Shown here: one piece after another, positions 18,950-31,272 of the stretch
Position numbering within the stretch: the first letter of the stretch is position 1
How the letters are laid out: each line of letters starts with the position of its first letter
Assembly: GCF_016860545.1 (NCBI RefSeq)
Contig: NZ_BNEB01000003.1
Coordinates: forward strand, 620,001-684,000
Direction: 5' to 3'
DNA: 64,000 nt
Origin: Streptomyces asoensis
GTDB lineage: Bacteria > Actinomycetota > Actinomycetes > Streptomycetales > Streptomycetaceae
Program-made: the position numbers and the translations under genes
Notes under the pieces: model-generated
Database searches by the model: none
The model's input: only the letters and a program-made list of their open reading frames with translations
Told to the model about the DNA's origin: nothing

Positions 18950-19354
18950 ATGACGATGCCGACTGCGCCGACGGCGGCGGGCACGGAGAGACGACTCGCG
19001 GGCGGCTGGGCCCAGCGGCTCGCCTGGGGGTTCCTGGTGTGGGGCTCGCTCGGCCTGCTGGTCTGGGTGCCTTTCCTCTACGTGGCGATCCGCCGCGGGC
19101 ACTCCTCGGACTGGGCGGCCTTCGCCTCGTTCGCGCTGTACGAGTGCGTGACGCTGCCGTGGGCGGTGATGACGGCCGACGGCGAGGGGGACCCGTACCT
19201 CGGCATCGCCATCATGGTGAGCCTGCTGACGGCGACGGGCCTGCTGCTGTTCGCGATGTTCGACAAGAGCGTCCCGGCCGCCCGGCCCTCCTACGGCACC
19301 GCCCTGCCCTCGCAGGGACAGCCGTATCAGCAGGGCTATCCGTACGGGCGCTGA
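18950..19354 (+). CDS. Small membrane protein of unknown function
   Basis: Not recognised as a named family. 134 aa from ATG 18950 (MTMPTAPTAAGTERRLAGG), with GGGGGGC 4-10 nt upstream. Three hydrophobic segments are visible: about 25-45 (LVWGSLGLLVWVPFLYVAI), 50-72 (AAFASFALYECVTLPWAVM) and 82-103 (LGIAIMVSLLTATGLLLFAM). The C-terminal tail, about 25 residues, is Pro/Gln/Tyr/Gly rich (PYQQGYPYGR). It is divergent from the DUF1906 gene across a 275-bp gap containing no other gene that I can see. Confidence 0.7.
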   Translation: MTMPTAPTAAGTERRLAGGWAQRLAWGFLVWGSLGLLVWVPFLYVAIRRGHSSDWAAFASFALYECVTLPWAVMTADGEGDPYLGIAIMVSLLTATGLLLFAMFDKSVPAARPSYGTALPSQGQPYQQGYPYGR

Positions 19355-19390
19355 CCCGGGGGCGACGGACCGGGGGGGCTGGACGAGGAG

Positions 19391-19816
19391 TTGGACGAGA
19401 CGGTGGACGACGAGGTGCTGGACGACGGGCCGTTCTACCACGGCACCAAGGCCGATCTGCGGGTCGGAGACCGTCTCACCGCCGGTTTCCGCTCCAACTA
19501 CCGGCCCGAGATCGTGATGAACCACATCTACTTCACCGCGCTGCGCGACGGCGCGGGGCTCGCCGCCGAACTCGCCGCGGGCGACGGGGCCCCGCGGGTG
19601 TACCTCGTCGAACCGACCGGGGCGTTCGAGAACGATCCGAACGTCACCGACAGGAAGTTCCCCGGCAACCCCACCCGCTCCTACCGCAGCGGGGAGCCCC
19701 TGCGGATCGTCGGAGAGGTCACCGACTGGACGCGGCTGACACCCGAGGCCCTCCGTATGTGGCGCGACCGGCTGGCCGCGATCCGGCTGGACGACCGGGC
19801 CGAGATCATCAACTGA
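19391..19816 (+). CDS. arr: Rifampin ADP-ribosyltransferase (Arr family)
   Basis: NAD-dependent enzyme that ADP-ribosylates the rifamycin 23-hydroxyl and inactivates the drug, 141 aa, the usual Arr length. Signature motifs: GPFYHGTKADLRVGDRLTAGF, then NHIYFTALRDGAGLAAELA, VYLVEPTGAFENDPNVTDRKFPGNPTRSYR, and a C-terminal VTDWTRLTPEALRMWRDRLA. The start is uncertain: TTG 19391 follows GAGGAG directly, and GTG 19403 is also possible; the conserved region begins near residue 14, so either start leaves the domain whole. It is 37 bp after the membrane-protein gene and may be cotranscribed with it. GC content resembles its neighbours, so recent acquisition is not obvious. Confidence 0.93.
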   Translation: MDETVDDEVLDDGPFYHGTKADLRVGDRLTAGFRSNYRPEIVMNHIYFTALRDGAGLAAELAAGDGAPRVYLVEPTGAFENDPNVTDRKFPGNPTRSYRSGEPLRIVGEVTDWTRLTPEALRMWRDRLAAIRLDDRAEIIN

Positions 19817-19837
19817 GAACCGGCCGCTGACGGCACG

Positions 19838-20581
19838 TCAGAGCGGGTGCCGCATCCACACGTTGGGCTCGACGTACACCGCGTGGTCGCGCTCCGGCTC
19901 GCACCTCACCGGCACCAGCGCGCCGGGCACCTCGACGTCGCCCCGTGTGTCGAAGGGCAGCCCGGTCCAGCCGCGCCACTGCGCGAGGGAACCCGCCACC
20001 GTCATCGACGCCGGCGCGACCCGGTCGATGCTCGCCCCCGCGCGGACGTGCACCCGCAGCCACGGGTCGTACGGCAGACCGTCCTCGCGGACCCGGTGCG
20101 CGTACTCCTCGATCGGCGTGCGCGGCTCCCGGTGCTTGGCGCTCGGCCGGACCGGGGCCACGACCTCGGTGAAGCCCTTCGCCCGGGCGCCCTCACGCAT
20201 CGCCGAGAGCATCCGGCCGGACAGGCCGAGGCCCTGGGCGTGCGGGGCGACCACGATCGAGATCGCGCTCACCGTGTCGGGCCGCACCCCGGCGCGCCGG
20301 CCGGCGAAGGCCCGGACGAGGACCTCGTCCCAGCCCCGCGCGGGCAGCGTCCCCGGGCCGTCGGCGTGCAGGGCGAACGGCACGCTGTAGGCGTGGGCGA
20401 CGACCTGCCCGTGCCCGTCCCGCGCGAACAGCACGTACTCCGGGAACTCCACCGGGATCCGGTCGTAGTGCGCGTCGCCCACCGGGTCGTGCCGGACGAA
20501 CTCCGGCCAGCTGTCCGGCATCTCCCGGACCGGGCCGAGCAGGTCGGGACGGTCGGCGAGACTGAGCACCTCGGTTTCCAT
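19838..20581 (-). CDS. GNAT-like acetyltransferase
   Basis: Putative N-acetyltransferase, 247 aa from ATG 20581 (METEVLSLADRPDLLGPVREM). VSAISIVVAPHAQGLGLSGRMLSAMREGARAKGF resembles GNAT motif A (the acetyl-CoA pyrophosphate loop, Q/RxxGxG/A, here QGLGLSG). The N-terminal FPEYVLFARDGHGQVVAHAYSVPF resembles a GNAT beta strand pair. After the fold, the C-terminal region WRGWTGLPFDTRGDVEVPGALVPV is conserved in this actinobacterial subgroup. The acceptor is unknown. It is convergent with arr, with a 21-bp gap. Confidence 0.75.
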   Translation of the reverse strand: METEVLSLADRPDLLGPVREMPDSWPEFVRHDPVGDAHYDRIPVEFPEYVLFARDGHGQVVAHAYSVPFALHADGPGTLPARGWDEVLVRAFAGRRAGVRPDTVSAISIVVAPHAQGLGLSGRMLSAMREGARAKGFTEVVAPVRPSAKHREPRTPIEEYAHRVREDGLPYDPWLRVHVRAGASIDRVAPASMTVAGSLAQWRGWTGLPFDTRGDVEVPGALVPVRCEPERDHAVYVEPNVWMRHPL

Positions 20582-20624
20582 GCGGTCACCGTAGGCGAGG
20601 GGCGACGGCCCCCGCCTCCGCGTT

Positions 20625-21377
20625 TCAGCCCGCGCGGAAACGGTCCGGCGCCTTCGTGGGGTTGCCCCCGGTGGGCAGCTTCTGGCCGGGGCACGTCTCC
20701 AGGACCTTCTCCATCGCGGACTTCTCCGCCGCGGTGACCCACAGTTCGTACTTCTTCTTCACCGCGACCTGCGCCGCGACGTACGTGCACCGGTAGGCCT
20801 TGTTGGGCGGCAGCCAGGTCGCGGTGTCGCCGTCGCCCTTGGAGCGATTGGTGCTCGAGTCGACGGCCAGGAGGTTCAGCGGGTCGTTGGCGAGCGCTAT
20901 CCGCTTGCCGGCGTCCCAGTACTTGGCGCCCTTCTGCCAGGCGTCGGACAGGGCGACGACGTGGTCGATGTCGACCTTGCTGCTGCCGCGCCGGTACGTC
21001 ACGTCCTTGCCGGAGTACGGGTCCGACTCCAGCACCCCGGACGAGACCTTGCAGACACCGCCGGTGAACTTCACCCGGGCCAGGTCCCGCTTGAGGATGT
21101 CGTCGCGGGTGTCGCAGGAGTTCGAGTCCGTGTCCGCCCAGGAGGTGCCGAACTTCTCCCGTTCGTAGCCGGTCTTCGGGGCCCGCCCCTTCACGGGCAG
21201 CGCCTCGGCCGCCGCGAGGGCAGCGCCGCCCGATCCGCCGCCCGGTCCGCCGCCCGCCGTCGCTCCCGCGCCGCCGGAGCCCGTACCCGAGCCGGTGACC
21301 TGCTCCTTGCAGCCGGCCACCGTCACGGCACACATCAACGCGACGGCGACCGCCGCCCCACCCCTCAGACGCCTCAC
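20625..21377 (-). CDS. Exported lipoprotein with DUF1524 (HNH-type) nuclease domain
   Basis: Putative secreted nuclease, 250 aa. The start is GTG 21377, chosen because GGGGAGGGG lies just upstream and it opens a lipoprotein signal VRRLRGGAAVAVALMCAVTVAGC with lipobox VAGC near residue 23. A Gly/Ser/Ala linker follows. The DUF1524 domain contains KVDIDHVVALSDAWQKGA (HNH-like DH pair), LANDPLNLLAVDSSTNRSKGD and an N/R/K-rich active-site region ending TATWLPPNKAYRCTYVA. A Cys pair probably forms a disulfide. Streptomyces commonly carry several of these, possibly for phosphate or nucleotide scavenging; the role here is inference. Confidence 0.85.
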   Translation of the reverse strand: MRRLRGGAAVAVALMCAVTVAGCKEQVTGSGTGSGGAGATAGGGPGGGSGGAALAAAEALPVKGRAPKTGYEREKFGTSWADTDSNSCDTRDDILKRDLARVKFTGGVCKVSSGVLESDPYSGKDVTYRRGSSKVDIDHVVALSDAWQKGAKYWDAGKRIALANDPLNLLAVDSSTNRSKGDGDTATWLPPNKAYRCTYVAAQVAVKKKYELWVTAAEKSAMEKVLETCPGQKLPTGGNPTKAPDRFRAG

Positions 21378-21567
21378 GCGCCCCTCCCCTTGCCCGCCGG
21401 CTGCGACCCCGCACAGGGCGCATTCCCCCGGCGGGCGGTGCCACACACGGTAGCGAGGGGGCGCCCGGAAGCAGCCGGGAGGTCCGCACCGCGCCGGCCC
21501 AACTGGGCATACCGCACTTACCGGGAATATCGTCGGTGGGGAGTCATTTTCGGGAAGGGAGCTCCGG

Positions 21568-21753
21568 ATGGGCATCTTCGACCGGTTCAAGAGCAGCAAG
21601 GCGGCACAGGACAAGGCCAGGGACATGTCCGACGCCGCGGAGCGCAAGGCGAACGAGAAGACGGGCGACAAGTACGAGTCGCAGATCGACTCCGCCCAGC
21701 AGAAGATGCACGAGCGGATGGGCATGGACGAGGACCGCCCGGACCGGCCGTAA
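21568..21753 (+). CDS. Small charged MT0933/Rv0909-like antitoxin-family protein
   Basis: 61 aa, start ATG 21568 with AAGGGAG 8-14 nt upstream. MGIFDRFKSSKAAQDKARDMSDAAERKANEKTGDKYESQIDSAQQKMHERMG is highly charged and predicted all-helical, matching the family annotated as antitoxin after Rv0909 (MT0933). No intracellular toxin partner is adjacent; the divergent neighbour is an exported nuclease. Many Streptomyces carry solitary copies, so the antitoxin label is weak and a stress or nucleoid role is possible. Confidence 0.75.
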   Translation: MGIFDRFKSSKAAQDKARDMSDAAERKANEKTGDKYESQIDSAQQKMHERMGMDEDRPDRP

Positions 21754-21844
21754 CCGGCCCCACGGCGGCCCCCGCCCCTCACTCGTCGCGCGGCGCGCAC
21801 CCGCCGGTCCGGCTCCGGCCCGTCGCGGCCGGACCGGCGGCCCG

Positions 21845-21885
21845 CCTGTCCGGTTCACCGGGGCGACCCCGGTGAACCGGACAGG
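21845..21885. terminator. Perfect 19-bp hairpin terminator
   Basis: Two 19-nt arms beginning CCTGTCCGG, exactly complementary, with a 3-nt CGA loop, between the convergent ends of the small antitoxin-like gene and mfd. Bidirectional termination is likely. Confidence 0.85.
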
Positions 21886-21906
21886 CCGCTCTGCCGGCCG
21901 CCGGGG

Positions 21907-25455
<3,549 letters not shown>

Positions 25456-25665
25456 GGAGGGCTTTCCGTCCGAGGGGCCGGGTCCGCCCCGTCCCTGTCG
25501 GGAGCGGGGGCGCACCGGTCCGGGGTGGGCAACGCGAAGGGCCCGACGCGTGTCACGGGCCGGGGGTGTCCAGAGTACGTCGGGGCGGTGACGTTCGCCG
25601 GGGCTGTGGACAACCCCCGGGACGGACGGGGCCCGCACCGGCCGCTCCCCGGGGGCCGCACAGCA

Positions 25666-25714
25666 CGGGGCCCGGCACCGAGAAGACCCCCGTCCTCCTC
25701 GATGCCGGGCCCCG
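25666..25714 (-). terminator. Terminator of the second ABC transporter operon
   Basis: 17-bp arms beginning CGGGGCCCGGCA (25666-25682) and ending GCCGGGCCCCG (25698-25714), one mismatch that becomes G-U on the minus-strand transcript, 15-nt loop. It lies just after the permease stop. Confidence 0.7.
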
Positions 25715-25735
25715 AGCCCCCGTGGGTCGTGCGGT

Positions 25736-28315
25736 CTAGTCCGTCGCGATCGCGTTGAGGACGTTCATGCGGCCCGCGCGGAACGCCGGGATCAGGGCGG
25801 CGAACAGGCCCACGAACGCGGAGCCGATGAACACGCCGATGATCGTCGGCCACGGGATCTCGAGGACGTCCAGGCCCTGGAGGGCGAGGAGCTGCTGGGC
25901 GGTCGCGCCCCAGCCCATGCCCAGGCCGAGACCGAGGAGGGCGCCGAAGAGGGCGATGACGACGGACTCCATGCGGATCATGCGGCGCAGCTGGCGGCGG
26001 GAGAGGCCGATCGCCCGCATCAGGCCGATCTCCCGGGTGCGCTCCACCACCGACAGGGCCAGGGTGTTCACCACACCGAGGACCGCGACGATGATCGCGA
26101 GGGCGAGCAGGCCGTAGATCAGGTTCAGCAGCTGCCCGATCTGGTCCTTCAGCTCCTGCTTGTAGTCGGTCTGGTCGCGGACGCTGTACTGCGGGTAGTC
26201 GTGCAGCGCCTTCTTCAGCGCGGTGTACGCGGTGTCCTGCTGTCCGTCCTTCGCCGTGGCGAAGACCAGCTGGTCCAGCGGCAGCTTGTCGGCCGGGACG
26301 TACTTCTTCAGGGTGTCGATGGAGGTGTACATCGCGCCCTGGTCGATGACGGCGTCGCTGCTGGTGATGGCGCGGACCGTCAGCCGGGCCGTGGAACCGT
26401 CCTTGAAGGCGACGGAGACCGTGGAACCGATCGTGATCTTGTGGTCCTTGGCGAACTCGTCGTGGACGGACATCGAGTCGGGCCGGTAGGCGTCGGCGAG
26501 GTCGCCCGCGACGGTCTCGACGCGCAGGTCGGTCGCGTAGGTCGGGTCGGCCGCCGTGATGGCCGTCTTGTCGAGGGTCTTGCCGTCGGGGGTGGTGAAG
26601 TCGGCCTCGGTCCACTTGTACTCGGTGACCCGCTCCAGGCCGGCCGTCGACTTGATGGCCTGCACCGCCTGCGGGGTCATCCGCTGGCCGCTGTCGCTCT
26701 GGATGATGAAGTCCGTGCCGACGCTCTTGTCGAGCTCCTCGGTGGCGGAGGCCACCATGGAGGAGCCGACCACCGACAGACAGGCGACCAGGGCGAGGCC
26801 GATCATCAGGGCCGCGCCGGTGGCGCCCGTGCGGCGCGGGTTGCGCAGCGCGTTGCGCTCGGCCATCCGTCCCACCGGACCGAAGGCGCGCAGGACGATC
26901 GCGCCGAGCACCCGGACCACGACGCCGGCGAGCAGCGGGCCGATCACCACGAAGCCGATCAGGCTGAACACCACGCCGAGGCCCAGCCAGAGCGAGCCCT
27001 CGGTGGCCTTGTCGGCGGCGGAGGCGAGGTAGAGACCCGCGGCGCCCGCACCGGTGAGGACCAGGCCGATGACGGCCCGCACCACGCCGGCCCGGGCGTC
27101 GGCCGGGGCTCCGGCGTCGCGCAGCGCGGCCATCGGGGAGACCTTGCCGGCGCGGCGGGCGGGGAGGTAGGCGGCCAGGACGGTGACGACGACACCGAGG
27201 ACCATGCCGACCACCGGGGTCGTCCAGGCGACCGTCAGGTCGTCGGTGGACAGGTTCATGCCGGTCATGCCCATGAGCTTCATCAGGCCGACCGCGATAC
27301 CGACGCCCGCGCCGACCCCGAGGAGCGAACCGACCACGCCCAGCAGCAGGGCCTCCGCGAGGACGGACCGGTTGACCTGCTTGCGGCTGGAGCCGATGGC
27401 CCGCATCAGGCCGATCTCCCGGGTGCGCTGGGCGACCAGCATGGAGAACGTGTTGATGATCAGGAAGATGCCGACGAGGAAGGCGATCCCGGCGAAGCCG
27501 AGCATCGCGTACTTCATCACGTCCAGGAAGCTCCCGACGTCCTGCCGGTTGGCGTCCGCGGTCTCCTTGGCCGTCTGCACCTTGTAGCCGGCGCCGATCC
27601 CGGCCGCGACGTTCTTCTTCAGCTGGTCGTCGCTCACGCCGGCCGCGGCCGTCACGTTGACGTTCGTGTAGACGTCCGGCTCGCCGACCAGCGCCTTCTG
27701 GGCCGTCGCGGTGTCCAGGTAGAAGATCGCCGCGCCGGGGTTGGTGACCTGGAAGGCGGCGATGCCGGAGATCTTCGCGGTGTGCGTGCCGACCGCGGTG
27801 ATCACACCGATCTCGTCACCGAGCTTGAGATGGTGCTTGTCGGCGGTGTCCTCGTCGACCATGACCTGGTCGGAGCCCTTGGGCGCCGCGCCGTCCGTGA
27901 TCTTCATGGTGCGGGCGTCGTTGGCGTTCCAGTTGCCGACGATGGTGGGCGCGCCGCTGGACGGCGACAGGCTGTCCTTGTCGGCGTCGACCACGGTCAC
28001 GGAGGTGGAGAAGACGGTCCCCTCCGCCGACTTCACCCCCTGCGCCTTGCGGACCTCGCCGAGCACGGCGGCCGGCATGACCGGCGGCTTGCCGTTGTCT
28101 GCGGTCGTCTCGCCGGTGTCGGAGGCACCCTTGGCGCTCACCGTGACATCGGAGGAGGTCGCGGCGAAGAGCTTGTCGAACGTGGTGTTCATCGTGTCGG
28201 TGAAGACGAGCGTCCCGCAGACGAACGCCACCGACAGCAGGACCGCCACGGCCGACAGGGCCATGCGTCCCTTGTGCGCGTAGAAGTTGCGCATCGAGGT
28301 CTTGAGGACGGTCAT
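25736..28315 (-). CDS. ABC transporter permease, FtsX/MacB-like (second copy)
   Basis: 859-aa integral membrane protein with the same double-FtsX plan as the permease at 2322-4850. It has an N-terminal helix (about 15-37, GRMALSAVAVLLSVAFVCGTLVF), a MacB_PCD-type extracytoplasmic domain with GDEIGVITAVGTHTAKISGIA, a first FtsX block near 265-400 (AQRTREIGLMRAIGSSRKQV), a middle helix pair, a second external domain and a C-terminal FtsX block near 720-859 (ERTREIGLMRAIGLSRRQL). The start overlaps the stop of the upstream ATPase gene by ATGA, so the two are translationally coupled. Substrate unknown. Confidence 0.92.
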   Translation of the reverse strand: MTVLKTSMRNFYAHKGRMALSAVAVLLSVAFVCGTLVFTDTMNTTFDKLFAATSSDVTVSAKGASDTGETTADNGKPPVMPAAVLGEVRKAQGVKSAEGTVFSTSVTVVDADKDSLSPSSGAPTIVGNWNANDARTMKITDGAAPKGSDQVMVDEDTADKHHLKLGDEIGVITAVGTHTAKISGIAAFQVTNPGAAIFYLDTATAQKALVGEPDVYTNVNVTAAAGVSDDQLKKNVAAGIGAGYKVQTAKETADANRQDVGSFLDVMKYAMLGFAGIAFLVGIFLIINTFSMLVAQRTREIGLMRAIGSSRKQVNRSVLAEALLLGVVGSLLGVGAGVGIAVGLMKLMGMTGMNLSTDDLTVAWTTPVVGMVLGVVVTVLAAYLPARRAGKVSPMAALRDAGAPADARAGVVRAVIGLVLTGAGAAGLYLASAADKATEGSLWLGLGVVFSLIGFVVIGPLLAGVVVRVLGAIVLRAFGPVGRMAERNALRNPRRTGATGAALMIGLALVACLSVVGSSMVASATEELDKSVGTDFIIQSDSGQRMTPQAVQAIKSTAGLERVTEYKWTEADFTTPDGKTLDKTAITAADPTYATDLRVETVAGDLADAYRPDSMSVHDEFAKDHKITIGSTVSVAFKDGSTARLTVRAITSSDAVIDQGAMYTSIDTLKKYVPADKLPLDQLVFATAKDGQQDTAYTALKKALHDYPQYSVRDQTDYKQELKDQIGQLLNLIYGLLALAIIVAVLGVVNTLALSVVERTREIGLMRAIGLSRRQLRRMIRMESVVIALFGALLGLGLGMGWGATAQQLLALQGLDVLEIPWPTIIGVFIGSAFVGLFAALIPAFRAGRMNVLNAIATD

Positions 28316-29100
28316 GACGTACGCCCCCGCGCGTCGAAGTCCTTCATCCGGTCGAGGACGGTCTCGGCGGTCGGCTTGAACATCTCGTCGACGATCCGGC
28401 CGTCCGCGAGGTACAGCACACGATCGGCGTACGAGGCCGCCACCGGGTCGTGCGTGACCATCACGATGGTCTGGCCCAGCTCGTCCACGGAACGGCGCAG
28501 GAAGCCCAGGACCTCGGCGCCGGCGCGCGAGTCGAGGTTTCCGGTCGGCTCGTCCCCGAAGATGATCTCCGGGCGGGCGGCGAGGGCGCGGGCGACGGCG
28601 ACGCGCTGCTGCTGGCCGCCGGAGAGCTGGGTGGGCCGGTGCCTGAGACGGTCGGCGAGACCGACGGTCTGAACGACCTGGTCCAGCCAGGCCTTGTCGG
28701 GCTTGCGGCCGGCGATGTCCATCGGCAGCGTGATGTTCTCCAGCGCGTTCAGCGTGGGCAGCAGGTTGAACGCCTGGAAGATGAACCCGATCCGGTCCCG
28801 GCGCAGCTTGGTGAGCTTCTTGTCCTTCAGCCCGGTGATCTCGGTCTCGTCCAGGTAGATCTGCCCGGACGAGACGGTGTCGAGACCGGCGAGGCAGTGC
28901 ATCAGGGTGGACTTGCCGGACCCGGAGGGTCCCATGATCGCGGTGAACTGACCGCGGGTGATGTCCACGTCGACGTGGTCGAGCGCGACGACACGGGTCT
29001 CACCGGACCCGTAGGCCTTGACGACCTGCCGCGCCCGCGCGGCTACGGCCGTTCGCCCTCCAGTGCCCCCGTGCCTGGGAATGGTCACAGCCGAAGTCAC
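28312..29100 (-). CDS. ABC transporter ATP-binding protein (MacB/LolD-like, second copy)
   Basis: 262 aa. Start GTG 29100 (VTSAVTIPRHGGTGGR), with AGGAG 7 nt upstream; an in-frame ATG five codons earlier lies within that same ribosome site. Walker A GPSGSGKST, signature LSGGQQQRVAVARAL, Walker B IIFGDEPTGNLDS and H-loop VTHDP are intact. From MGPSGSGKSTLMHC to the C-terminal GRTS it is very similar to the 1462-2232 protein, including IGFIFQAFNLLPTLNALENITLPMDIAGRKPDK, so the two systems are duplicates. The upstream region holds clustered C/G palindromes that are candidate operators. Confidence 0.93.
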   Translation of the reverse strand: MTSAVTIPRHGGTGGRTAVAARARQVVKAYGSGETRVVALDHVDVDITRGQFTAIMGPSGSGKSTLMHCLAGLDTVSSGQIYLDETEITGLKDKKLTKLRRDRIGFIFQAFNLLPTLNALENITLPMDIAGRKPDKAWLDQVVQTVGLADRLRHRPTQLSGGQQQRVAVARALAARPEIIFGDEPTGNLDSRAGAEVLGFLRRSVDELGQTIVMVTHDPVAASYADRVLYLADGRIVDEMFKPTAETVLDRMKDFDARGRTS

Positions 29101-29238
29101 GGTAGTTCTCCTCATGTCGGAATGCGCTGACGAATGGGTGGCGCGTCGGACAGGTGCCGGATGTGCGAGGCGCCGTGCGAAAGAGTCTGTCGGCGGGAGG
29201 GGGTCCCGCGCGCTGGTGCTCGGGCCCGTCTTCCCGGG

Positions 29239-29250
29239 GGGGTTAACCCC
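29239..29250. promoter_or_regulatory. Palindrome GGGGTTAACCCC upstream of the second ABC operon
   Basis: Perfect 12-bp palindrome, about 140 bp upstream of the ATPase start at 29100. It has the same C4/G4 style as the CCCCTAGGGG elements at 29367 and 29400, so one regulator may use all of them. Confidence 0.4.
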
Positions 29251-29366
29251 ACCCCCCTGACGTGGTGCCTGCCGCCCCCCAGCGGCATAAAGCCAGGTTA
29301 AGGACGGGTCCTGGCCTTCTCCTCCTCCGCCGGTACGAACCCTCCCCGGGCCGTAGGACGGAGTTA

Positions 29367-29407
29367 CCCCTAGGGGCCGTCCACCGCGGGGTGGAGGCTC
29401 CCTAGGG
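29367..29407. promoter_or_regulatory. Paired CCCTAGGG palindromes in the divergent promoter region
   Basis: CCCCTAGGGG at 29367-29376 and CCCTAGGG at 29400-29407 (centres about 32 bp, three helical turns, apart), with CCACC-GCGG-GGTGG at 29381-29394 between them. It lies in the gap between the minus-strand ABC operon and the plus-strand MFS gene. The regular spacing suggests cooperative binding. Confidence 0.45.
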
Positions 29408-29554
29408 GTTGTCTCCACCCGCCGCCCCCGACCGGCGCCGGCGGACGCGGTCCGGCCCGTCCAGGATCCGTCCTCCCGTGACGTGAGGATCAAGTGGGAA
29501 GCTGACCTCCGGCGAAGTGGGTGCAAGGGGCACCGGAACGGCGGGGGGCATCAG

Positions 29555-31069
29555 GTGGGGGACATCCGACCGGCGACACGCGAGGACGCGCGGGCGGCCG
29601 CGCCCCACGGACGGCGGGCGGTCGTCGCCGCCCTCATGCTCTCCATGGCCCTGGCCGCGCTCGACTCCACCGTCGTCTCCACCGCAGTCCCGCAGATCGT
29701 CGGCGACCTGGGCGGCTTCTCCGTCTTCTCCTGGCTGTTCTCCGGCTATCTGCTCGCCGTGACCGTCACCCTGCCGGTCTACGGCAAGCTGTCCGACACC
29801 TTCGGCCGCAAGCCGGTGCTGATCGCCGGGGCGGCCCTCTTCCTGCTCGGCTCGCTGCTGTGCGCGCTGGCCTGGAACATGGGCGCGCTCATCGCGTTCC
29901 GGGTCGTGCAGGGCCTGGGCGGCGGGGCGTTGCAGGGCACGGTGCAGACGCTGGCCGCCGATCTGTACCCGCTGAAGGAGCGGCCGAAGATCCAGGCGAA
30001 GCTGTCGACGGTGTGGGCGGTCTCCGCGGTCGCGGGGCCCGGCCTGGGCGGGATCCTGGCCGCCTACGCGGACTGGCGCTGGATCTTCCTCGTCAACCTG
30101 CCCATCGGGGCGGTGGCCCTGTGGCTGATCGTCCGTCACCTGCACGAGCCGCGGCGCGAACCGGCGCCGTCCGCGGGGAACGCGCCCGTACGCGCGCGTG
30201 TCGACTGGGCGGGGGCGCTCGCCGTGTTCGCGTGCGGCGGGGTGCTGCTGATCGCGCTGGTACAGGGCGGGGTGGCGTGGCCCTGGCTGTCGTGGCCGTC
30301 GCTGGCCCTGTTCGGCACGGGGCTGGCCCTGTCCGGGCTCGTCGTGGTCGTCGAACGCCGGGCCGCCGCGCCGATCATCCCGGGCTGGGTGTGGCGGCGG
30401 CGCACGATCGCGGCGGTCAACCTCGCGCTGGGCGCGCTGGGCCTGCTGATGGTGGCCCCCACGGTGTTCCTGCCGACGTACGCCCAGTCGGTGCTGGGGC
30501 TGGAGCCGGTGGCCGCCGGGTTCGTGCTCTCCGTCTGGACGCTGAGCTGGCCGCTGTCCGCCGCCCTCAGCCAGCACGTCTACCGGCGCATCGGCTTCCG
30601 GGACACCGCGCTGCTGGGCATCGGCGCGGCCACGCTGATCCTGTTCGCGTTCCCGTTCCTGCCGTACCCGGGCGCGGCCTGGCAGCCGGCCCTGCTGATG
30701 CTGCTGCTCGGCGCGGCGCTGGGCCTCTTCCAGCTCCCGCTGCTGGTCGGCGTGCAGTCGACGGTGGGGTGGTCGGAACGCGGGACCACGACGGCCTCGG
30801 TGCTGTTCTGCCGCCAGACCGGGCAGACGATCGGCGCGTCGGTGTTCGGCGCGGTCGCCAACGGGGTCCTGGCGGCGCGGCTGGGCGGCGCGGGAGACCT
30901 GGACTCCGTCACCCGCGCCCTCGACGCCGGGACGGCGCCCGACGTCACCCGGCACGCCATCGCGAGCGCCGTGCACGCCGTGTACCTGGGCGCGGCGTGC
31001 GCGGCGGCGCTGGCCTTCCTGGTCCTGCTGTGCGTGGCCCCGCGTCGCTTCCCCGTGCTGACGGAGTGA
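29555..31069 (+). CDS. MFS drug exporter, DHA2 (EmrB/QacA) family
   Basis: Proton-coupled efflux permease in the cytoplasmic membrane, 504 aa. Start GTG 29555, with GCGGGGGG 6 nt upstream. Motif A is GKLSDTFGRKPV after TM2, motif C-like AGPGLGGIL in TM5, and LDSTVVSTAVPQIVGDL in TM1 is the DHA2 signature (motif D1, LDxTVVNVALP type). About 14 hydrophobic segments fit a DHA2 protein. No TetR regulator adjoins it, but the upstream palindrome array shared with the ABC operon could control it. The substrate is not predictable. The 203-bp gap after it holds no gene that I can see. Confidence 0.92.
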   Translation: MGDIRPATREDARAAAPHGRRAVVAALMLSMALAALDSTVVSTAVPQIVGDLGGFSVFSWLFSGYLLAVTVTLPVYGKLSDTFGRKPVLIAGAALFLLGSLLCALAWNMGALIAFRVVQGLGGGALQGTVQTLAADLYPLKERPKIQAKLSTVWAVSAVAGPGLGGILAAYADWRWIFLVNLPIGAVALWLIVRHLHEPRREPAPSAGNAPVRARVDWAGALAVFACGGVLLIALVQGGVAWPWLSWPSLALFGTGLALSGLVVVVERRAAAPIIPGWVWRRRTIAAVNLALGALGLLMVAPTVFLPTYAQSVLGLEPVAAGFVLSVWTLSWPLSAALSQHVYRRIGFRDTALLGIGAATLILFAFPFLPYPGAAWQPALLMLLLGAALGLFQLPLLVGVQSTVGWSERGTTTASVLFCRQTGQTIGASVFGAVANGVLAARLGGAGDLDSVTRALDAGTAPDVTRHAIASAVHAVYLGAACAAALAFLVLLCVAPRRFPVLTE

Positions 31070-31272
31070 CACCTCCGCAGGCCTCGGCGCACGGGTTAAC
31101 GCGGGTAACACCCCAGCTCAGAGGGTATTTCGCGCAGTAAGCGCATACCGACCGACCAGTTTGGTGAAAACCCTTCGCAGCCCTCGTACTCCCGAGTAAC
31201 GTGCGTCCCTCGCCCCGCCCCCCACTCCCTGCGGTCCGCCGCCACGGACCCGAGCCGCGCAAGGAGCACGGG

